A DNA stretch of 64,000 nt from the NCBI RefSeq assembly GCF_016925675.1, contig NZ_CP070506.1, forward strand, positions 742,501-806,500. The letters are read 5' to 3'. Shown here one piece after another: positions 8,310 through 22,100 of the stretch (its first letter is position 1; each line of letters starts with the position of its first letter). The notes below the pieces were generated by a model. That model was not told the origin of the DNA. It saw only the letters and a list, made by a program, of their open reading frames with translations, and searched no databases. Origin of the DNA: Pseudomonas hygromyciniae. GTDB lineage: Bacteria > Pseudomonadota > Gammaproteobacteria > Pseudomonadales > Pseudomonadaceae. The translations under genes were made by a program, and so were the position numbers.

Positions 8310-9803
8310 ATGAGCCTTATCCAGCATTTGATCAACGGCGAACTGGTCAACGACAGCGGTCGCAGTGCCGACGTTTACAACCCGTCTACCGGCCAGGTGA
8401 TTCACCAGGTGCCATTGGCTAGCCGTGAAACCATTCAACAGGCCATCGACTCGGCCAAGGCCGCTTTCCCGGCCTGGCGCAATACGCCGCCGGCCAAGCG
8501 TGCCCAGGTGATGTTTCGTTTCAAGCAGTTGCTGGAGCAGAACGAAGCCCGTATCTCGCAGTTGATCAGCGAAGAACATGGCAAGACCCTGGAAGATGCT
8601 GCCGGTGAGCTCAAGCGCGGGATCGAGAACGTCGAGTACGCGTGTGCGGCACCGGAGATCCTCAAGGGCGAGTACAGCCGTAACGTAGGCCCGAACATTG
8701 ATGCCTGGTCTGATTTCCAGCCGCTGGGCGTGGTGGCGGGGATTACACCGTTTAACTTCCCGGCCATGGTGCCGCTGTGGATGTATCCGCTGGCGATCGT
8801 CTGCGGCAACTGCTTCATTCTCAAGCCATCGGAACGCGATCCAAGCTCGACGCTGCTGATTGCCCAGTTGCTCCAGGAAGCCGGCCTGCCTAAGGGCGTG
8901 TTGAGTGTGGTGCATGGTGACAAGGGCGCGGTGGATGCGCTGATCGAAGCGCCTGAGGTCAAGGCCTTGAGTTTTGTGGGCTCTACGCCGATTGCCGAGT
9001 ACATCTATTCTGAAGCGACCAAGCGCGGCAAGCGTGTACAGGCGCTGGGCGGGGCGAAGAACCATGCGGTGCTGATGCCGGATGCGGATCTGGATAACGC
9101 CGTGAGCGCCTTGATGGGCGCAGCCTATGGTTCCTGCGGCGAGCGTTGCATGGCGATCTCGGTTGCAGTCTGTGTGGGTGACCAGGTGGCGGATGCATTG
9201 ATTGCCAAGCTGGTACCACAGGTCAAGGCACTGAAGATTGGTGCAGGTACTTCCTGTGGCTTGGACATGGGGCCACTGGTCTCTGCGCAGGCGCGGGACA
9301 AGGTCAGCGGCTATATAGAAGATGGTGTGTCTTCGGGCGCTGAGCTGGTGGTCGATGGGCGTGGCCTGAGCGTTGCCGGGAATGAAGACGGGTTCTTCCT
9401 GGGTGGCTGCTTGTTTGATCGCGTGACGCCCGAGATGCGCATCTATAAAGAAGAGATCTTTGGCCCAGTGCTGTGCGTCGTCCGGGTGAACAGCCTGGAA
9501 GCGGCGATGCAACTGATCAACGACCATGAATATGGCAACGGTACCTGCATCTTCACCCGTGACGGTGAGGCGGCGCGTCTGTTCTGTGACGAGATTGAAG
9601 TGGGCATGGTGGGGGTTAACGTGCCATTGCCGGTGCCGGTGGCTTATCACAGCTTTGGCGGCTGGAAGCGTTCGCTGTTTGGCGACTTGCATGCCTATGG
9701 GCCGGACGGGGTGCGTTTTTATACCCGTCGCAAGGCGATTACCCAGCGCTGGCCGCAGCGTGCAAGCCATGAAGCGTCGCAGTTCGCCTTCCCTAGCCTG
9801 TAA
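8310..9803 (+). CDS. bauC: Malonate/methylmalonate-semialdehyde dehydrogenase (CoA-acylating)
   Basis: A 497-residue CoA-acylating aldehyde dehydrogenase. It has [15 protein letters not shown] (residues about 145-159), a cofactor-binding SFVGSTPIA segment and the catalytic Cys in GSCGERCMAISVAV (about 275-288). The family converts malonic or methylmalonic semialdehyde to acetyl- or propionyl-CoA. Directly after bauA it most likely oxidises malonic semialdehyde from beta-alanine, matching PA0130/bauC. A second paralogue (mmsA) lies at 28640. An AGGAG site stands before the ATG at 8310, so the upstream in-frame ATG at 8274 is rejected. A strong terminator follows. Confidence 0.9.
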   Translation: MSLIQHLINGELVNDSGRSADVYNPSTGQVIHQVPLASRETIQQAIDSAKAAFPAWRNTPPAKRAQVMFRFKQLLEQNEARISQLISEEHGKTLEDAAGELKRGIENVEYACAAPEILKGEYSRNVGPNIDAWSDFQPLGVVAGITPFNFPAMVPLWMYPLAIVCGNCFILKPSERDPSSTLLIAQLLQEAGLPKGVLSVVHGDKGAVDALIEAPEVKALSFVGSTPIAEYIYSEATKRGKRVQALGGAKNHAVLMPDADLDNAVSALMGAAYGSCGERCMAISVAVCVGDQVADALIAKLVPQVKALKIGAGTSCGLDMGPLVSAQARDKVSGYIEDGVSSGAELVVDGRGLSVAGNEDGFFLGGCLFDRVTPEMRIYKEEIFGPVLCVVRVNSLEAAMQLINDHEYGNGTCIFTRDGEAARLFCDEIEVGMVGVNVPLPVPVAYHSFGGWKRSLFGDLHAYGPDGVRFYTRRKAITQRWPQRASHEASQFAFPSL

Positions 9804-9817
9804 GGTCGGGTGAGCAG

Positions 9818-9844
9818 AAGGCCGGCCCCTTGGGGCCGGCCTTT
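9818..9844 (+). terminator. Rho-independent terminator after bauC
   Basis: A GC-rich perfect stem (AAGGCCGGCCCC / GGGGCCGGCCTT) with a two-base loop begins 15 bases after the bauC stop. The T-tract is short. It insulates the following rRNA promoters from bauAC transcription. Confidence 0.8.
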
Positions 9845-9893
9845 GCGTTTCTGGGGGTTTTTGACTGATATGACAGAAATGTGAAAGTAACGG

Positions 9894-9921
9894 TTGACGG
9901 CGAATTATATCTGTCTATAAT
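9894..9921 (+). promoter_or_regulatory. rRNA operon promoter P1
   Basis: TTGACG (9894-9899) and TATAAT (9916-9921) are separated by 16 bp, near-consensus sigma-70 elements. It is followed by a GC-containing discriminator (TCGCCCC). It is the first of three similar promoters upstream of the 16S gene. Confidence 0.85.
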
Positions 9922-10039
9922 TCGCCCCACTTCCGGCGCAGTCGAAACGGAAAACTCCTTGGCAAACAATGAGTTATGCAGTTTTCGGCAGCAAGTTGCT
10001 TCAGTTCATCGAAGCCAAAAGGAAGTTGAAAAAGAGGTG

Positions 10040-10067
10040 TTGACAGCAGCGTGTAACGCTGTAGAAT
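10040..10067 (+). promoter_or_regulatory. rRNA operon promoter P2
   Basis: TTGACA (10040-10045) and TAGAAT (10062-10067) are spaced by 16 bp, with a GC-rich discriminator (TCGCCTCCCGC) as expected for growth-rate and ppGpp-sensitive rRNA promoters. Confidence 0.85.
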
Positions 10068-10149
10068 TCGCCTCCCGCTAACGAGAGATCGGAGGCGCAA
10101 GTGGTTGAAGTTGTTGAGAAAATCCTCAAAAGCTTCTGAAAATAACCAC

Positions 10150-10177
10150 TTGACAGCAAATGAGGCTGCTGTAGAAT
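10150..10177 (+). promoter_or_regulatory. rRNA operon promoter P3
   Basis: TTGACA (10150-10155) and TAGAAT (10172-10177) are spaced by 16 bp, with the same CTGTAGAAT core and a GCGCGCCTC discriminator as P2. This suggests P2 and P3 arose by duplication. Confidence 0.85.
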
Positions 10178-10213
10178 GCGCGCCTCGGTTGAGACGAAAG
10201 ATCTTAACCAACC

Positions 10214-10224
10214 GCTCTTTAACA
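10214..10224 (+). promoter_or_regulatory. boxA antitermination site in rRNA leader
   Basis: GCTCTTTAACA matches the bacterial rrn boxA sequence recognised as RNA by NusB/NusE. It lies about 37 bp after the P3 -10 and 150 bp before 16S, the usual place for it. The rest of the leader (10225-10374) would hold the 16S processing stem; no gene is seen. Confidence 0.85.
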
Positions 10225-10374
10225 ACTGAATCAAGCAATTCGTGTGGGTGCTTGTGGAGTCAGACTGATAGTCAACAAGATTATCAGCATCACAAGTTAC
10301 TCCGCGAGAAATCAAAGATGTAACCAACGATTGCTGAGCCAAGTTTAGGGTTTCTTAAAAACCCAAAGATGTTT

Positions 10375-11913
<1,539 letters not shown>

Positions 11914-11995
11914 ATCGACGACATCAGCTGCTCCATAAGTTCCCACACGAATTGCTTGATTCATTGAAGAAGACGAAAAGAAGCAGCCCGAAATT

Positions 11996-12072
<77 letters not shown>

Positions 12073-12102
12073 ATTTTGTGTGGGAAACGCCTGTAGAAAT
12101 AC

Positions 12103-12178
12103 GGGGCCATAGCTCAGCTGGGAGAGCGCCTGCCTTGCACGCAGGAGGTCAACGGTTCGATCCCGTTTGGCTCCACCA
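12103..12178 (+). tRNA. tRNA-Ala (TGC anticodon)
   Basis: A 76-nt tRNA. It begins GGGGCCATAGCTCAGCTGGG, has anticodon loop CTTGCAC with TGC, TPsiC arm GTTCGATCC, and ends with encoded CCA. It is the second spacer tRNA of the operon. Confidence 0.98.
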
Positions 12179-12427
12179 CTACTGCTTCTGTTTGTATAAA
12201 GCTTAGAAATGAGCATTCCATCGTTGTGATGGTGAATGTTGATTTCTAGTCTTTGACTAGTTCGTTCTTTAAAAATTTGGGTATGTGATAGAAAGATAGA
12301 CTGAACGTTACTTTCACTGGTAACGGATCAGGCTAAGGTAAAATTTGTGAGTTACTCGTAACTGAGTATTATCGAATTTTCGGCGAATGTTGTCTTCATA
12401 GTATAACCAGATTGCTTGGGGTTATAT
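12179..12427 (+). other. 16S-23S spacer, distal part with second boxA
   Basis: Between tRNA-Ala and 23S there is no coding signal. A boxA-like GTTCTTTAAAAA lies at 12264-12275, as expected for the antitermination site that precedes 23S. AT-rich stretches near 12330-12420 would form the 23S processing stem. Confidence 0.7.
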
Positions 12428-15321
<2,894 letters not shown>

Positions 15322-15472
15322 CATATAACACCCAAGCAATTTGCGTCGAAAGGCCAGATTGCGGTGTATGAAGACGAAATGAACCGAAAGTTCGATCTTG
15401 CAAACACCGACTTCTATTACATACCCAATTTGCTGAAGCGAGGCCAGCTGGCCACGACTCAGTACCCGAATT

Positions 15473-15590
15473 TCTTGACGACCATAGAGCATTGGAACCA
15501 CCTGATCCCATCCCGAACTCAGTAGTGAAACGATGCATCGCCGATGGTAGTGTGGGGTTTCCCCATGTGAGAGTAGGTCATCGTCAAGAT
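15473..15590 (+). rRNA. rrf: 5S ribosomal RNA
   Basis: About 118 nt, with terminal pairing TCTTGACGA (15473-15481) with TCGTCAAGA (15581-15589). Internal sequence includes CCACCTGATCCCATCCCGAAC and GTGTGGGGTTTCCCCATG, typical of Pseudomonas 5S. It is separated from 23S by a 150-bp spacer (15322-15472) with no gene. Confidence 0.97.
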
Positions 15591-15599
15591 TAAATTCCG

Positions 15600-15632
15600 A
15601 AACCCCAATTGCGAAAGCAGTTGGGGTTTTGT
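15600..15632 (+). terminator. rRNA operon terminator
   Basis: A stem AACCCCAATTGC / GCAGTTGGGGTT with a GAAA tetraloop is followed by TTTTGTTTT, ten bases after 5S. A classical intrinsic terminator. Confidence 0.92.
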
Positions 15633-15744
15633 TTTGGGCGGTCGAAAAGCGCTGATGGGATTTTGCGATTAGCCCAACACCGCCCAGAATGCCCTTCAAT
15701 GCTAAAGTCGCTCCCTCGATTTTGCTTTTCCCAAGGAAGCCGTT

Positions 15745-18700
15745 ATGCCGGATGCAACGTCCCTCAGTGCTGGATTCATGGTCGTCCACGGCAATCGCCT
15801 GGATGAACTGCGCAGCCTGGTCGTCAGTTGGATGCGTCGCTATCCATTGGCTCCCCTGGAAAACGAAATCGCTCTGGTGCAAAGCAACGGCATCGCACAA
15901 TGGCTCAAACTGGCGCTTGCTGAAGATCCAGAGGATGACGACACGGGCGGCTGCGGCATCGCCGCTGCGATCGACGTGCAACTGCCCGGCAGTTTCATGT
16001 GGCAGCTTTATCGCATGGTCCTGGGCCGCGACGAAATCCCGGTCAAGTCCCTTCTGGATAAAGCCCCGCTGACCTGGCGCCTCATGCGCCTGCTGCCCGA
16101 GCTGATCGACCAGCCGCATTTCGAGCCCCTGCAACGCTTCCTCACCCATGACACCGACCTGCGTAAACGATACCAACTGGCGGAGCGCCTGGCCGACTTG
16201 TTCGACCAATATCAGGTTTATCGTGCGGACTGGCTGGAAGACTGGGCCGCGGGTCGACATCAACTGCGCAATGGCCGAGGCGAGGCCAAACCCTTGAGCC
16301 CGGCCAACTGCTGGCAGGCCGAGTTATGGCGGGCATTGCTGCTGGATGTCGGCGAAGAGGGGATGGCGCAGAGCCGTGCCGGAGTTCACCAGCGCTTTAT
16401 CGAGCGTATCAACAAGCTGGACACGGCCCCGCAAGGCCTGCCGTCTCGCGTCATTGTGTTTGGCATCTCTTCCTTGCCCGCCCAAGCCCTTGAAGCGCTG
16501 GCCGGTCTGGCCCGTTTTAGCCAGGTCCTGCTATGCGTGCATAACCCTTGCCGTCACCATTGGTCTGACATCGTTGCCGACAAAGACCTACTGCGAAACG
16601 AGTACAAACGCCAGGCGCGCAAGACCGGGATGCCCGTCACCATCGACCCACAAACCCTGCACCAGCACGCCCACCCGTTGCTCGCCGCTTGGGGCAAGCA
16701 GGGGCGTGACTACATCAACCTGCTGGACAGCTACGACGATCCCAACAGTTACCGATCAGCCTTCCGTGACGGGCGCATCGACCTGTTCAGCGACAGCGAA
16801 CCGACCACAATCCTCAACCAACTGCAGGATGACATCCTCGAACTGCGCCCCCTTCCCGAAACGCGAGAGCGCTGGCCCGCCGTCGATCTGCAGCACGACA
16901 CCTCGATCCGCTTCCACATCGCCCATAGCGCCCAGCGGGAAGTGGAAATCCTCCACGACCAATTGCTGCAGCGCTTCAGCGAAAACCCCGCGTTGCGGCC
17001 TCGCGACGTTATCGTCATGGTCCCGGATGTGGACAGCTACGCGCCGCATATCCGTGCGGTATTCGGCCAACTGGACAAAAAAGACCCGCGCTTCATCCCC
17101 TTCACCCTCACTGACCAGGGTCAACGGGGCCGCGATCCACTGTTGATCGCCGTCGAACATCTGCTGAAACTTCCCGACAGCCGTTTTCCGGTCAGCGAAA
17201 TCCTCGACTTGCTGGACGTTCCCGCCCTGCGTGAGCGCTTCGCCATCCTGGAGCGCGACCTGCCCACTCTGCACCGCTGGATAGAAGGTGCCGGCATCCG
17301 CTGGGGTCTAAACGCCGAGCAGCGTGCCGGTCTCGGCCTGCCCAGTGAGTTGGAGCAAAACAGCTGGCGATTCGGCCTGCGCCGCATGCTGCTGGGTTAC
17401 GCCGTGGGCAGTGGTGCCGCCTGCGCCGGCATTGAGCCCTACGATGAAATCGGCGGCCTCGATGCTGCGCTGATCGGTCCGTTGGTCGCCTTGCTTGACG
17501 CATTGCACGATGCACACCAAGCCCTGTCACAGCCCGCAACACCACAAGTCTGGGGGGCACGCCTGCAAGACCTGATGCAACGCTTCTTTCTGGCCAGCAA
17601 CGAACACGATGACTATCTGCTGGGCCAGCTTGAGCAACTGCGAGAAGACTGGTTGGAGACTTGCGAGTCCGTCGGCCTGTACGACGATTTACCGCTGACC
17701 GTAGTTCGTGAGGCTTGGCTTGCAGGCCTCGACCAGGGCCGCCTGTCCCAGCGCTTCCTCGCTGGCGCGGTGAATTTCTGCACCCTGATGCCGATGCGCG
17801 CCATTCCGTTCAAACTGGTGTGCCTGCTGGGCATGAACGACGGTGACTATCCGCGCGCGCAACCGCCGCTGGATTTTGACCTGATGGGCAGCGACTACCG
17901 CCCCGGCGACCGTTCTCGCCGTGAAGATGACCGTTACTTGTTGCTGGAAGCCCTGCTCTCGGCACGCGATCAACTCTACATAAGCTGGGTCGGCCGCAGC
18001 ATCCGCGACAACAGCGAGCGCCCGGCGTCCGTGCTGATCGGCCAACTGCGCGATCACCTCGCCAGCGGCTGGCAACATGCCCAAGAGCAATCGCTGCTGG
18101 AGGCAATAACCCAGGAACACCCTTTGCAACCTTTCAGTGCACGCTATTTCCACGAAGGTGATCCGCTGTTCAGCTACGCCCGCGAATGGCAGTTGTTGCA
18201 CGAAGCCCAAGACCTGCCCCTCGAAACAACCTGCCTGTCAGCCTACGTCCAGGAAGAACCCCTGAGCCTGGGCCAGTTGCAGGACTTCCTGCGTAACCCC
18301 GTCAGGCATTTCTTCAGCCAGCGCCTCAAGGTATTTTTCGAAGCCGCTGAGGTGCCCCTCGCCGATGAAGAGCCCTTTGTCCTCGACGCCCTGCAGCGCT
18401 ACACCTTGAGCGATAGCCTGCTCGCCGCTGCACTGAGCGACCCCGATCATCTGGAGCAAGCCCTGGATGCCCAGGCCCAGCGCCTGCAGGGCAGTGGCCT
18501 GCTGCCAATGGTTGGTTTTGGCGAATGCCTGCGCAATGAACTGATCGAGCCTTTGCCTGACCTGTTGCAGCGCTACCAGCAACTCCTGGCGCTCTGGCCC
18601 ACGCCGCACAACACCGCAGAACCCGTCCGCTTCGCGCACCGCGGGATTGAACTCGACGGCTGGGTCAGCGGCTTGCATCGGCGCAGTGATGGCGGCTTGC

Positions 18701-19194
18701 TCAGCGTGACCACCATTCCCAACAGCATCGGCTCGATCAAGACCCGCAAGTGGCATCGCCTGATCCGCCCATGGGTCAATCACCTGGTGGCCTGCGCCTG
18801 TGGCCTTCCGTTAAGCACAGGCCTGGTGGCCAGTGATGACACTCTCTTGCTGGCTCCCCTGGAGCAAAACCTTGCCCAGGATATCCTCGGCAACCTGCTC
18901 CTGGCTTGGCAGGCCGGCATGAGCGAACCACTGCCGGTCGCGGTCAAGACTGCGTTTGCCTGGCTCGGCCAGACCGATCCGGACAAGGCCCAGGCTGCGG
19001 CCCTCAAAGCCTACGAAGGTGATGGCATCAACAGTGACGGCGAGCGCCGCGAAAGCCCGGCCCTTACCCGACAGTTTCCCGATTATGCAGCGCTGGTGAC
19101 CAGCGAGGATTTCGAAGGCTGGTGCGAAACCCTCTATCGACCCTTGATAACCGCACCCTGGCGATCACTGACCAGCGAGGAGGCCCGCCCATGA
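15745..19194 (+). CDS. recC: Exodeoxyribonuclease V gamma subunit RecC
   Basis: A 1149-residue RecC. The N-terminal half has the divergent helicase-like domain (SNGIAQWLKLALAED near residues 44-58; FGISSLPAQALEALAGLARF around 235-255), and the region EPLSLGQLQDFLRNPVRHFFSQRLKV (about 835-860) is the RecC/AddB-type C-terminal domain. RecC recognises Chi and splits the duplex in the RecBCD complex that processes DNA double-strand ends. It is the first of three overlapping genes: its TGA overlaps the recB ATG (ATGA). AAGGAAG precedes the ATG. The gene lies 113 bp after the rRNA terminator, so its promoter must be in 15633-15744. Confidence 0.95.
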   Translation: MPDATSLSAGFMVVHGNRLDELRSLVVSWMRRYPLAPLENEIALVQSNGIAQWLKLALAEDPEDDDTGGCGIAAAIDVQLPGSFMWQLYRMVLGRDEIPVKSLLDKAPLTWRLMRLLPELIDQPHFEPLQRFLTHDTDLRKRYQLAERLADLFDQYQVYRADWLEDWAAGRHQLRNGRGEAKPLSPANCWQAELWRALLLDVGEEGMAQSRAGVHQRFIERINKLDTAPQGLPSRVIVFGISSLPAQALEALAGLARFSQVLLCVHNPCRHHWSDIVADKDLLRNEYKRQARKTGMPVTIDPQTLHQHAHPLLAAWGKQGRDYINLLDSYDDPNSYRSAFRDGRIDLFSDSEPTTILNQLQDDILELRPLPETRERWPAVDLQHDTSIRFHIAHSAQREVEILHDQLLQRFSENPALRPRDVIVMVPDVDSYAPHIRAVFGQLDKKDPRFIPFTLTDQGQRGRDPLLIAVEHLLKLPDSRFPVSEILDLLDVPALRERFAILERDLPTLHRWIEGAGIRWGLNAEQRAGLGLPSELEQNSWRFGLRRMLLGYAVGSGAACAGIEPYDEIGGLDAALIGPLVALLDALHDAHQALSQPATPQVWGARLQDLMQRFFLASNEHDDYLLGQLEQLREDWLETCESVGLYDDLPLTVVREAWLAGLDQGRLSQRFLAGAVNFCTLMPMRAIPFKLVCLLGMNDGDYPRAQPPLDFDLMGSDYRPGDRSRREDDRYLLLEALLSARDQLYISWVGRSIRDNSERPASVLIGQLRDHLASGWQHAQEQSLLEAITQEHPLQPFSARYFHEGDPLFSYAREWQLLHEAQDLPLETTCLSAYVQEEPLSLGQLQDFLRNPVRHFFSQRLKVFFEAAEVPLADEEPFVLDALQRYTLSDSLLAAALSDPDHLEQALDAQAQRLQGSGLLPMVGFGECLRNELIEPLPDLLQRYQQLLALWPTPHNTAEPVRFAHRGIELDGWVSGLHRRSDGGLLSVTTIPNSIGSIKTRKWHRLIRPWVNHLVACACGLPLSTGLVASDDTLLLAPLEQNLAQDILGNLLLAWQAGMSEPLPVAVKTAFAWLGQTDPDKAQAAALKAYEGDGINSDGERRESPALTRQFPDYAALVTSEDFEGWCETLYRPLITAPWRSLTSEEARP

Positions 19195-22100
19195 GCGCCA
19201 TCAAACCCCTGGCCCTGGCCTTTCCCCTGCGCGGCAGCCAACTGATCGAGGCCAGCGCCGGCACCGGCAAGACGTTCACCATCTCCGCGTTGTACCTGCG
19301 CCTGGTACTCGGCCACGGCGGCGACGAGGCAGGCTTTGGCCGCGAATTGCTGCCGCCGCAGATCCTTGTGGTGACCTTCACCGACGCCGCCACCAAAGAA
19401 TTGCGCGAGCGTATCCGTACCCGCCTGGCCCAAGCGGCGCGCTACTTTCGTGATGAAATCGAGCAGCCTGACGCCTTGATCGCCCAGTTGCGCGACGAAT
19501 ACAGCGTCGAGCAATGGCCTGGTTGCGCCAATCGCCTTGATATTGCCGCGCAATGGATGGACGAGGCCGCCGTCTCGACCATCCACAGTTGGTGCCAGCG
19601 CATGCTGCGCGAACACGCCTTCGACAGTGGCAGCCTGTTTACCCAGACCCTGGAAACCGACCACAGTGACCTGCTCGGCGAAGTGCTGCGCGACTACTGG
19701 CGGCTGTTCTGTTACCCGATGCACGGCGATGCCCTGAACTGGGTGCGCAGCAACTGGGGCGGCCCTGCAGCGCTGTTGCCCCGCGTGCGCGCATTGTTCG
19801 GCAGCGAGCGCCCCAGTGACGAACCGCGGGAGCCCGCCGAGCTGATCGAGGCTTGCCTGCACGAACGCCGCGAGGCTCTGGTAGCGCTCAAGGCCCCTTG
19901 GCAACAATGGGCCGCCGAGTTGCGCGAGATCTGCCTGCAAGCCGTCGCGGCCAAGGCTGTCGATGGCCGTAAGATGCAAGCCCGCTATTTCGAACCCTGG
20001 TTCGAGAAAATCAGCGCCTGGGCCGCTGACGAAACCCTGGAACAACTGGATATCGGCACCGGCTTCAGCCGCCTGACCCCGGAGGGTATGGCCGAAGCCT
20101 GGAAGGGCGACGCGCCGCATCATCCGGGCCTGGATGCCATGGTGGGCCTCAAAGCCAGCCTGGACGCCTTACCCACGCCTGACGCTGCAGTGCTGCAACA
20201 CGCGGCGGCCTGGGTCGGTAAACGTTTTGAAGATGAGAAGCGCCGGCGTGCCGAGATGGGCTTTGACGACATGCTCATCCGCTTGGACGCGGCCCTGCAA
20301 GCCGAGGGCGGCGAGCGTCTGGCCAGTGTGATCCGCGAGCAATTCCCGGTGGCCCTGATCGACGAATTCCAGGACACCGACCCGGTGCAATACCGGATCT
20401 TCGAGAGCATCTACCGTATTGAAGACAACAACCCGCTCAGCGGCCTGTTCCTGATCGGCGACCCCAAGCAAGCGATCTACGCCTTTCGCGGCGCCGATAT
20501 CTACACCTACCTGCGTGCCCGGCAAGCCACCGCCGGGCGCTTGCACACCCTGGGCACCAACTTTCGCTCCAGCCATGCCATGGTCGAGGCAGTCAACCAT
20601 GTGTTTGAACGTGCGGAAACCGGGCGCGGGGCGTTTCTGTTTCGCGAGCCGGACGGCGAGAACCCGGTGCCATTCCAGCCGGTATCGTCCCAAGGTCGCA
20701 AAGAGCACTTGCAGGTCGATGGCCACACAGTGCCAGCCCTGAATATCTGGCACCTGCCCACCGACCAGCCGATCTCCAATGTACTTTATCGCCAGCAATT
20801 GGCCGGTGCTTGTGCCAGTCAGATCGTTGCGTTGCTCAATGGCGGCCAGCGAGGCAGTGCAGGGTTCGTCAAGGATGGGGATTTCTCCCCCGTGCAACCG
20901 TCGAACATCGCCATTCTTGTGCGTGACGGCAAGGAGGCCCAGGCCGTGCGCGGTGAACTGGCCGCGCGCGGTGTGCGCAGCGTGTACCTGTCCGATAAGG
21001 ATTCGGTGTTTGCCTCCCAGGAAGCCCACGACGTACTCGCCTGGCTCAAGGCCTGCGCCGAACCAGACGTAGAACGCCCGCTGCGTGCGGCCCTGGCCTG
21101 CGTCACCCTCAACCTGTCGCTGACGCAACTGGAGCAACTGAACCAGGACGAACTGGCCTGGGAACAGCGGGTCATGCAGTTTCGCGATTACCGCGTGATC
21201 TGGCGGACCCAGGGCGTGTTGCCGATGCTGCGACGCCTGCTGCATGACTTCAAGTTGCCGCAAACCCTGATCGCCCGCAGCGATGGCGAAAGGGTGCTGA
21301 CCAACCTGCTGCACCTGTGCGAACTACTGCAACAGGCCGCTGCTGAACTTGATGGCGAACAAGCACTGATCCGCCATCTAGCGGAACATCTGGCGCTCTC
21401 GGGCCAGGCCGGCGAAGAGCAGATCCTGCGCCTGGAAAGTGATGAGCAACTGGTCAAGGTGGTGACCATCCACAAATCCAAGGGCCTGGAATACGATCTG
21501 GTGTTCCTGCCGTTTATCTGTTCGGCCAAGCCCGTCGACGGCAGTCGCCTGCCGCTGCATTACCACGATGCCAACGGCAAGTCCCAGGTCAGCCTCAAAC
21601 CCACCGCCGAACTGATCGCCCAAGCCGATGACGAACGCCTGGCCGAAGACCTGCGCCTGTTCTACGTGGCGCTGACGCGGGCCAAACATGCCTGTTGGCT
21701 CGGTGTGGCCGATCTCAAGCGTGGCAATACCAACAGTTCGGTGCTGCACCTGTCGGCGCTGGGCTATCTGTTGGGGGGTGGCGCAGCCCTGGGTGAGTCC
21801 GCAGCCTTAGCCCGCTGGCTCATGGATTTGCAGGACGGCTGCGCGGCGATTGCCTACGGGCAAATGCCTGAGGCCGAGGCCAGCATCTACCAGCCACCGC
21901 GCAATGACGCGACCTTGCTCGCGCCGCTGCTGCCCAAGCGCAAGGCGGCGGAAAACTGGTGGATTGCTTCCTATAGCGCCCTGCGCATCGGCGAAAGCAT
22001 GAGCACCGCCAGCCTGGAGGCCCCAGAAAGCCCACAAGCACAGAAGTTGTTCGACGACGAACGGCTGGACCCGGACGCACCGCGCGAAGTCGCCGCGTCT

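Noticed and set aside
8121..9770. 549-codon open frame antisense to bauC, and a similar 482-codon frame antisense to mmsA (28619-30067)
   Set aside because: High-GC codon bias leaves long open antisense frames. The translations are rich in His, Arg and Gln without domains, and the sense frames are clear dehydrogenases.
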